The notes under the pieces were generated by a model. The model saw only the letters and a program-made list of their open reading frames with translations. It did no database searches and was not told the DNA's origin. Below are positions 7,024-10,367 of a stretch of DNA of 10,367 nt, in pieces. Positions within the stretch are counted from its first letter, which is position 1; each line of letters begins with the position of its first letter. Source of the DNA: Rhodospirillales bacterium (GTDB lineage Bacteria > Pseudomonadota > Alphaproteobacteria > Acetobacterales > Acetobacteraceae); NCBI GenBank assembly GCA_015654825.1, contig JAATGE010000215.1:1-10367 (forward strand), given 5' to 3'. A program made the translations under genes and the position numbers.

Positions 7024-7457
7024 CAGCGGAACACCAGCCAGCGCGACAGGAAGAAATTGACGAACATGCCCGCGCCGGCGCCGGCCGCGATGGCCAGCAC
7101 CAGGTGCTGGTGGAACAGCGGCTGGGTGGCGATCAGCGCGAAATAGGTGCCGCGGTTCAGCACGAAACCGACGGCGTTGGTAATCAGGAAGCGCACCAGC
7201 TGGCGGTGCATCGCGTCATGGCCCAGCCCCCGATAGGTCCAGAACCTGTTGGCCAGCCAGTTGATGGTGCCGACGATCACGAAGCTGATCACGCCGGCCA
7301 CGTACGGCCCCACCAGCGGCGCGCTGGCGTAGACAATGGCCGTATCCCACAGGAACCCGAACGCGCCGATGACGGCGAACTGGCCGAACTGACGCGCCAG
7401 CAGGGCATGCGCGGGCGACAGTCGGCGGGTGGCCAGGGCTATGGGATCGGCGGGCAT
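7023..7457 (-). CDS. GtrA-family membrane protein
   Basis: This is a 144-residue protein with four predicted transmembrane helices, as is usual for the GtrA family. Members are linked to synthesis or translocation of lipid-linked sugars for cell-surface polysaccharides. The paired family motifs are visible: NWLANRFWTYRG after the second helix and the matching NFFLSRWLVFR at the very C terminus. A basic/polar N terminus (1-20) precedes FGQFAVIGAFGFLWDTAIV. The gene is first in the - strand operon and its TGA overlaps the ATG of the glycosyltransferase (TGATG). ATG 7457 has only a weak ribosome site, so the start is less certain than the identity. A 125-bp gap separates it from the patatin gene on the other strand. 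Confidence 0.92.
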   Translation of the reverse strand: MPADPIALATRRLSPAHALLARQFGQFAVIGAFGFLWDTAIVYASAPLVGPYVAGVISFVIVGTINWLANRFWTYRGLGHDAMHRQLVRFLITNAVGFVLNRGTYFALIATQPLFHQHLVLAIAAGAGAGMFVNFFLSRWLVFR

Positions 7458-7516
7458 CAGGGCCGGGGCATACAGGCCCGCGCGCGGGAAGGCCAGCAGT
7501 GCCGCAGTGCAGCAAT

Positions 7517-7543
7517 TTGCCGGTGCATCGGCGCCGCTATATC
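7517..7543 (+). promoter_or_regulatory. Tentative promoter for the patatin-adc pair
   Basis: TTGCCG at 7517-7522 and TATATC at 7538-7543 resemble -35 and -10 boxes (four of six matches each), but the spacer is 15 bp, shorter than ideal. If it is used, transcription begins near 7550, which would exclude the upstream in-frame ATG codons at 7499 and 7547 and support the start at 7583. This is a weak call from sequence alone. Confidence 0.25.
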
Positions 7544-7582
7544 TGTATGGCTCCCCCCGAACCAGATGGATTAACCCGGCAC

Positions 7583-8728
7583 ATGTCCGACCTGCCGCCC
7601 CCCGACGCCAACCCGGAAGCCCCGCGGCCGCCGCGCCAGGTGGTCTTCGTGCTGCAGGGCGGCGGTGCGCTCGGCTCCTACCAGGCCGGCGTATTCGAGG
7701 CGCTGGCCGAGGGCGGCTTCACGCCGGACTGGGTGGCCGGCGTTTCGATCGGCGCCATCAACGCGGCGATCATCGCCGGCAACCCGCCGGAGCGGCGCGT
7801 CGCGCGGCTGCGCGCGTTCTGGGAGCGGGTGACCAGCACCACGGCCTCGCTGCCGGCGCTGCAGCTGCCGCTGTGGGACACGTTCGAGCAGCGCATCGGC
7901 GCGACCGGCGCCATCCTGTTCGGCCAGCCGGGCTTTTTCCGTCCGCGCAACCCGCTCGCCTGGTTCGGTGCCGGCGGCCCGGTCAGCTACTACGACACCA
8001 CCGACCTTCTGACCACGCTGAACGAGCTGGTCGATTTCGACCTGATCAACGCGCGCCAGACGCGCCTGTCGGTGGGCTCGGTCGAGGTCGAGACCGGCAA
8101 CATGGTCTATTTCGATAGCGCACGCATGCGGCTGACGCCGGAACACATCATGGCCAGCGGCGCGCTGCCGCCCGGTTTCCCCTCGGTGGAGATCGGCGGC
8201 CAGGAATATTGGGACGGCGGCCTGATCAGCAACACGCCGCTGCAATATGCGATGGGCGAAAAGCCGCGGGTGCACAGCCTGATTTTCCAGGTGGACCTGT
8301 TTCCCGCCCGTGGGCCGCGGCCGAAGAACCTCGATGAGGTCGCGGAACGCGAAATGGATATTCGCTACTCCAGCCGCACGCGCACCGGCACCGACGATGC
8401 CGGCGACAAGCAAAACCTGCGGCGCCAGGTGCGGCTGTTCCTGAACCGGCTGCCGGCGGAACTCCGGGATGATCCGGTAGCGCAGCAAATGCGCGACATC
8501 GCCTGCGCGGCCGAAATCGATGTGGTGCACCTGATCTATCGTCCCTCCGTCCCGCAAGGGTCGCAGAAGGACTACCAGTTCGATCGCGCCACGATGGGCC
8601 GCCGCTGGGCCGAGGGCCGCGAGAACGCGCGCCGCACGCTGCATGCGGCGCCGTGGAACAAGCCGATCCCGCCCGATGTCGGGTTCCGCACGTTCGACGT
8701 GACTAATCCGCGCAAACACCATTCCTGA
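7583..8728 (+). CDS. Patatin-like phospholipase/acyl hydrolase (with DUF3734-like C terminus)
   Basis: This is a 381-residue serine hydrolase of the patatin family, which cleaves acyl chains from lipids with a Ser-Asp dyad. All catalytic elements are present: the oxyanion loop GGGALG at 26-31, the nucleophile elbow GVSIG at 53-57 (Ser55), and the catalytic Asp of DGG at 211-213 (YWDGGLISNTP). The C-terminal part, including FDRATMGRRWAEGRENARRTL, resembles the DUF3734 extension of bacterial patatins. No signal peptide is seen, so it probably acts in the cytoplasm. The frame is open back to 7499, but I chose ATG 7583 (MSDLPPPD) because the upstream residues are unlike coding sequence and would run into the promoter region. 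No start has a strong ribosome site. The decarboxylase gene follows after 15 bp. In Burkholderiales, as I recall it, this pair sits near 3-hydroxybutyrate dehydrogenase and polyhydroxybutyrate genes. Confidence 0.92.
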   Translation: MSDLPPPDANPEAPRPPRQVVFVLQGGGALGSYQAGVFEALAEGGFTPDWVAGVSIGAINAAIIAGNPPERRVARLRAFWERVTSTTASLPALQLPLWDTFEQRIGATGAILFGQPGFFRPRNPLAWFGAGGPVSYYDTTDLLTTLNELVDFDLINARQTRLSVGSVEVETGNMVYFDSARMRLTPEHIMASGALPPGFPSVEIGGQEYWDGGLISNTPLQYAMGEKPRVHSLIFQVDLFPARGPRPKNLDEVAEREMDIRYSSRTRTGTDDAGDKQNLRRQVRLFLNRLPAELRDDPVAQQMRDIACAAEIDVVHLIYRPSVPQGSQKDYQFDRATMGRRWAEGRENARRTLHAAPWNKPIPPDVGFRTFDVTNPRKHHS

Positions 8729-8743
8729 TCAAAGGGGCCCATC

Positions 8744-9481
8744 ATGGATGAACAGACGGTACGCAAATCCTTTGCCATGCCCGCGACGAGCCCGGCATTC
8801 CCGATGGGCCCCTACCGGTTCGTCAACCGCGAATACATGATCATCACCTACCGCACCGACCGCGCGGCACTCGAGAAGGTCGTTCCGGCCCCGCTGCAGG
8901 TCGCCGACGACATCGTCAAATACGAATTCATCCGCATGCCGGATTCCACGGGGTTCGGCGACTACACCGAAACCGGGCAGGTCATTCCCGTGACGTTCAA
9001 CGGCGTGCACGGCGGCTACACACACGCGATGTACCTGAACGACGAAGCCCCGATCGCCGGTGGCCGCGAGCTTTGGGGGTTTCCCAAGAAGCTGGCCAAC
9101 CCGACGTTGGAAGTGCAGGTAGATACGCTGGTCGGCACGCTGGATTACGGAAAAGTGCGCGTCGCGGTCGGCACCATGGGCTACAAGCATCGCGCGCTGC
9201 CGCACGACCCTACGCTGGCGTCCCTGCTTGAGCCGACCTTTCTGCTGAAAATCGTGCCGCATGTGGACGGAACTCCGCGGATCTGCGAACTGGTGCGCTA
9301 CTATCTCGAGGACATTACGCTGAAAGGCGTCTGGACCGGGCCCGGCGCGCTCGGATTGTACCCGCACGCTTTGGCGCCGGTGGCGGACCTGCCGGTGCGC
9401 GAAGTGATTTCGGCAACACATATACTGGCCGATCTCACCCTCGGGCTCGGCGAGGTGGTGCACGATTACCTGGCGGAATAG
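8744..9481 (+). CDS. adc: Acetoacetate decarboxylase
   Basis: This 245-residue enzyme converts acetoacetate to acetone and CO2 through a Schiff base on lysine (EC 4.1.1.4). The sequence keeps the residues known from the Clostridium acetobutylicum enzyme at the same numbers: Arg29, Glu61, Glu76, the Schiff-base Lys115 and its neighbour Lys116, within [13 protein letters not shown] (108-120). The length matches the family (about 245). AAAGGGG at 8731-8737 lies about 6-7 nt before ATG 8744, and the gene starts 15 bp after the patatin stop, so the two are likely co-transcribed. In this metabolic setting it would drain acetoacetate from fatty-acid or polyhydroxybutyrate breakdown. The 3-hydroxybutyrate dehydrogenase that often accompanies it is not in the window. 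An AT-rich hairpin follows just after the stop. Confidence 0.95.
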   Translation: MDEQTVRKSFAMPATSPAFPMGPYRFVNREYMIITYRTDRAALEKVVPAPLQVADDIVKYEFIRMPDSTGFGDYTETGQVIPVTFNGVHGGYTHAMYLNDEAPIAGGRELWGFPKKLANPTLEVQVDTLVGTLDYGKVRVAVGTMGYKHRALPHDPTLASLLEPTFLLKIVPHVDGTPRICELVRYYLEDITLKGVWTGPGALGLYPHALAPVADLPVREVISATHILADLTLGLGEVVHDYLAE

Positions 9482-9486
9482 GCAAC

Positions 9487-9530
9487 AAAAAAAGGCTTCT
9501 TTTTGAAAAAAGAAGCAAAAACTTTTGTTA
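9487..9530 (-). terminator. Intrinsic terminator, best suited to the - strand secreted-protein gene, possibly bidirectional
   Basis: A ten-pair stem, GCTTCTTTTT at 9495-9504 and AAAAAGAAGC at 9507-9516, lies in an otherwise GC-rich region. Read on the - strand, the stem is followed by seven or more T residues (complement of 9487-9493), a classic Rho-independent terminator placed about 60 bp after the secreted-protein stop. On the + strand the trailing sequence is AAAAACTTTTG, a poorer U-tract, but it may still end the adc transcript 5 bp after its stop. Confidence 0.75.
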
Positions 9531-9535
9531 ATGGT

Positions 9536-9566
9536 GCCGCCCGGGCGGGGAGACCTTCCGGGCGGC
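9536..9566. repeat. Perfect 9-bp inverted repeat (hairpin) between terminator and gene end
   Basis: GCCGCCCGG at 9536-9544 and CCGGGCGGC at 9558-9566 form a perfect nine-pair GC stem with a 13-nt loop. It lies just after the - strand stop codon and before the T-tract terminator. It has no T-run of its own, so it is more likely an mRNA 3'-end stabilising hairpin than a second terminator. Confidence 0.45.
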
Positions 9567-9576
9567 TTCGGAACGG

Positions 9577-10032
9577 TTATTTCAAGCCATCGGTGAGCGT
9601 ACCGCCCTGTCGGCTCGGCGTTCGTGCGCTGCTGGCGTTCTGCTTGGTCCAGGTGTCCTGGATGGTGCCGCCATTGAACTTCACGGGGCCACTGGCAACC
9701 GTGCAGCTACCTTTCTGATATTTCAACGTCGCCTTTACGACCGGGCAACTGCTGCCCTTTGGCGGCTTTCCTACAACCTTGGCCGTGGTCGGCGGCGAGC
9801 CGCCGGTCAGATTGATCGCCAATTTATAGACCGTTCCAGGTACGCTGCACACGACCGAGGACGCCGTGGCGGTCCCTTTGGTTGTACTGGTAATCTTGGC
9901 TACGGAGCCGAACTGATCGTCCCAGGTTCCGACGATGGCCTTGGCCGGGCACGACGCGTACGCCGAAGATGCACCGGTCATCAGCAGCAACGCCGACGCA
10001 AGCAGGCTCGTTCCGGATCGTGTATGTTTCAT
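9577..10032 (-). CDS. Small secreted four-cysteine protein of unknown function
   Basis: This is a 151-residue protein with a clear Sec signal peptide: MKHTR, a hydrophobic core around LLASALLLMTG, and a likely cut after AYA at residue 26. This leaves a mature protein of about 125 residues. The mature part has exactly four cysteines (28, 62, 96 and 110), consistent with two disulfides in the periplasm or outside the cell. It is rich in Thr, Ser, Gly and Lys and looks beta-rich. GTWDDQFGS near residues 35-43 recalls the G-x-W motif of lipocalin-like barrels, with DTWTKQ near the C terminus. That likeness is only suggestive, and I do not recognise the family. GGAGG lies about 6 nt before ATG 10032, a strong ribosome site. 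It is transcribed alone, with a terminator downstream at 9487-9530. GC content looks lower than in its neighbours. Confidence 0.8.
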   Translation of the reverse strand: MKHTRSGTSLLASALLLMTGASSAYASCPAKAIVGTWDDQFGSVAKITSTTKGTATASSVVCSVPGTVYKLAINLTGGSPPTTAKVVGKPPKGSSCPVVKATLKYQKGSCTVASGPVKFNGGTIQDTWTKQNASSARTPSRQGGTLTDGLK

Positions 10033-10041
10033 CTCGGTCCT

Positions 10042-10102
10042 CCAAATTTGGCCTTGCGGATGGCCGCAAGCTCAATGGAGTTTGCCGAGTTCGGGTTCCC
10101 GA
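10042..10102 (-). promoter_or_regulatory. Leader/promoter region with stacked inverted repeats upstream of the secreted-protein gene
   Basis: Three short palindromes sit directly upstream of the gene: CCAAATTTGG at 10042-10051 (overlapping the ribosome-site region), CTTGCGG/CCGCAAG at 10053-10070 with a four-base loop, and TCGGG/CCCGA at 10091-10102. I find no convincing -35/-10 pair. They may be operators or 5'-UTR hairpins; function is not shown by sequence alone. Confidence 0.35.
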
Positions 10103-10133
10103 GCCCGGCCAATTAACAAGGCGTGGAGTCCGG

Positions 10134-10237
10134 GGCTTCGCCGTTCCCCCCAATGAATGGGGTCTGGGGCCTACGGCCCCGTCGTGCGCAGCACGCCTTC
10201 GGCGTGACGGGTCCAGGGCAGGGCCCTGGCCTTTCCT
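10134..10237. repeat. GC-rich palindromic intergenic repeat, copy 3 (inverted, internally deleted)
   Basis: Read as reverse complement, this block matches the left part of copy 1: the CCAGGG hairpin, ACCCGTCAC, GGCGTGCT-CGCACGACGGGGCC and GGCCCCAGA. GGCTTCGCCG at 10134-10143 matches the complement of the far end (CGGCGAAGCC) of copies 1 and 2. The roughly 150 bp in between are missing, so this is a shortened copy. Unlike copies 1 and 2, it lies upstream of a gene rather than between two convergent genes. Confidence 0.7.
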
Positions 10238-10321
10238 TGGCGTCTAACGGACAGACCCCTGGATTTCCCTTCCCCGCCTCCCAACACGATCCGTCAACCT
10301 GCCCCCCCTACCCTGCCCGCC

Positions 10322-10367
10322 ATGGATGATGCCGGCACCATTGCCAGCCACTATCGGCTGGACCCCA
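10322..10367 (+). CDS. Possible start of a gene running off the window
   Basis: ATG 10322 opens a frame of 15 codons to the window edge (MDDAGTIASHYRLDP). There is no visible Shine-Dalgarno site in the C-rich upstream sequence and too little sequence to recognise a family. The residues look protein-like, but this is a tentative partial gene only. Confidence 0.25.
   Translation, partial: MDDAGTIASHYRLDP

Noticed and set aside
7499..7582. Upstream in-frame ATG codons for the patatin gene (7499 and 7547)
   Set aside because: The added residues are not patatin-like, have no ribosome site and would run through the likely promoter; ATG 7583 gives a normal family N terminus.
7571..9463. Long - strand frames (7571-8722 and 8729-9463) across patatin and adc
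   Set aside because: They mirror the two well-supported enzymes and have Arg/His-rich compositions without motifs.

Overview
The window is high-GC bacterial DNA with compact genes, short gaps and good Shine-Dalgarno sites. The gene set suggests a betaproteobacterium of the order Burkholderiales, perhaps Oxalobacteraceae (Massilia/Duganella-like): an EmrAB-type pump with a TetR regulator, a patatin-acetoacetate decarboxylase pair, a GtrA/GT2 pair and GC-rich intergenic palindromes. This placement is inferred from gene content and style, not from a marker gene.

Layout: (1) Positions 1-1576 hold two + strand genes, a putative zinc metallopeptidase (HENSH motif) and a small acidic protein 12 bp downstream; the order and sizes suggest an effector and its partner or immunity protein, but neither is a family I recognise. 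(2) Positions 1593-1904 hold a GC-rich palindromic intergenic repeat, copy 1. (3) Positions 1912-5260 hold a drug-efflux locus: a 14-helix DHA2/EmrB-type MFS transporter and an EmrA-type periplasmic adaptor on the - strand, facing a TetR regulator on the + strand. A 21-bp near-perfect palindrome in the divergent gap is the likely operator. (4) Positions 5261-5517 hold repeat copy 2, which fills the convergent gap. (5) Positions 5514-7457 hold a - strand operon of three overlapping genes: a GtrA-family membrane protein, a membrane-anchored GT2 glycosyltransferase and an isoprenylcysteine-methyltransferase-like membrane methyltransferase. (6) Positions 7583-9481 hold a + strand pair, a patatin-like hydrolase and acetoacetate decarboxylase, likely tied to lipid, ketone-body or polyhydroxybutyrate metabolism. 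(7) Positions 9487-10032 hold a - strand gene for a small secreted four-cysteine protein of unknown function with its own strong RBS and an intrinsic terminator. (8) Positions 10134-10237 hold a shortened, inverted third copy of the repeat, followed by what may be the first codons of another + strand gene.

The most distinctive features are the modular three-copy repeat, which fills two convergent gaps almost completely and carries a matching decoy ORF in copies 1 and 2, the metallopeptidase/small-protein pair, and the orphan secreted protein. I see no CRISPR array, tRNA, rRNA, transposase or integrase.
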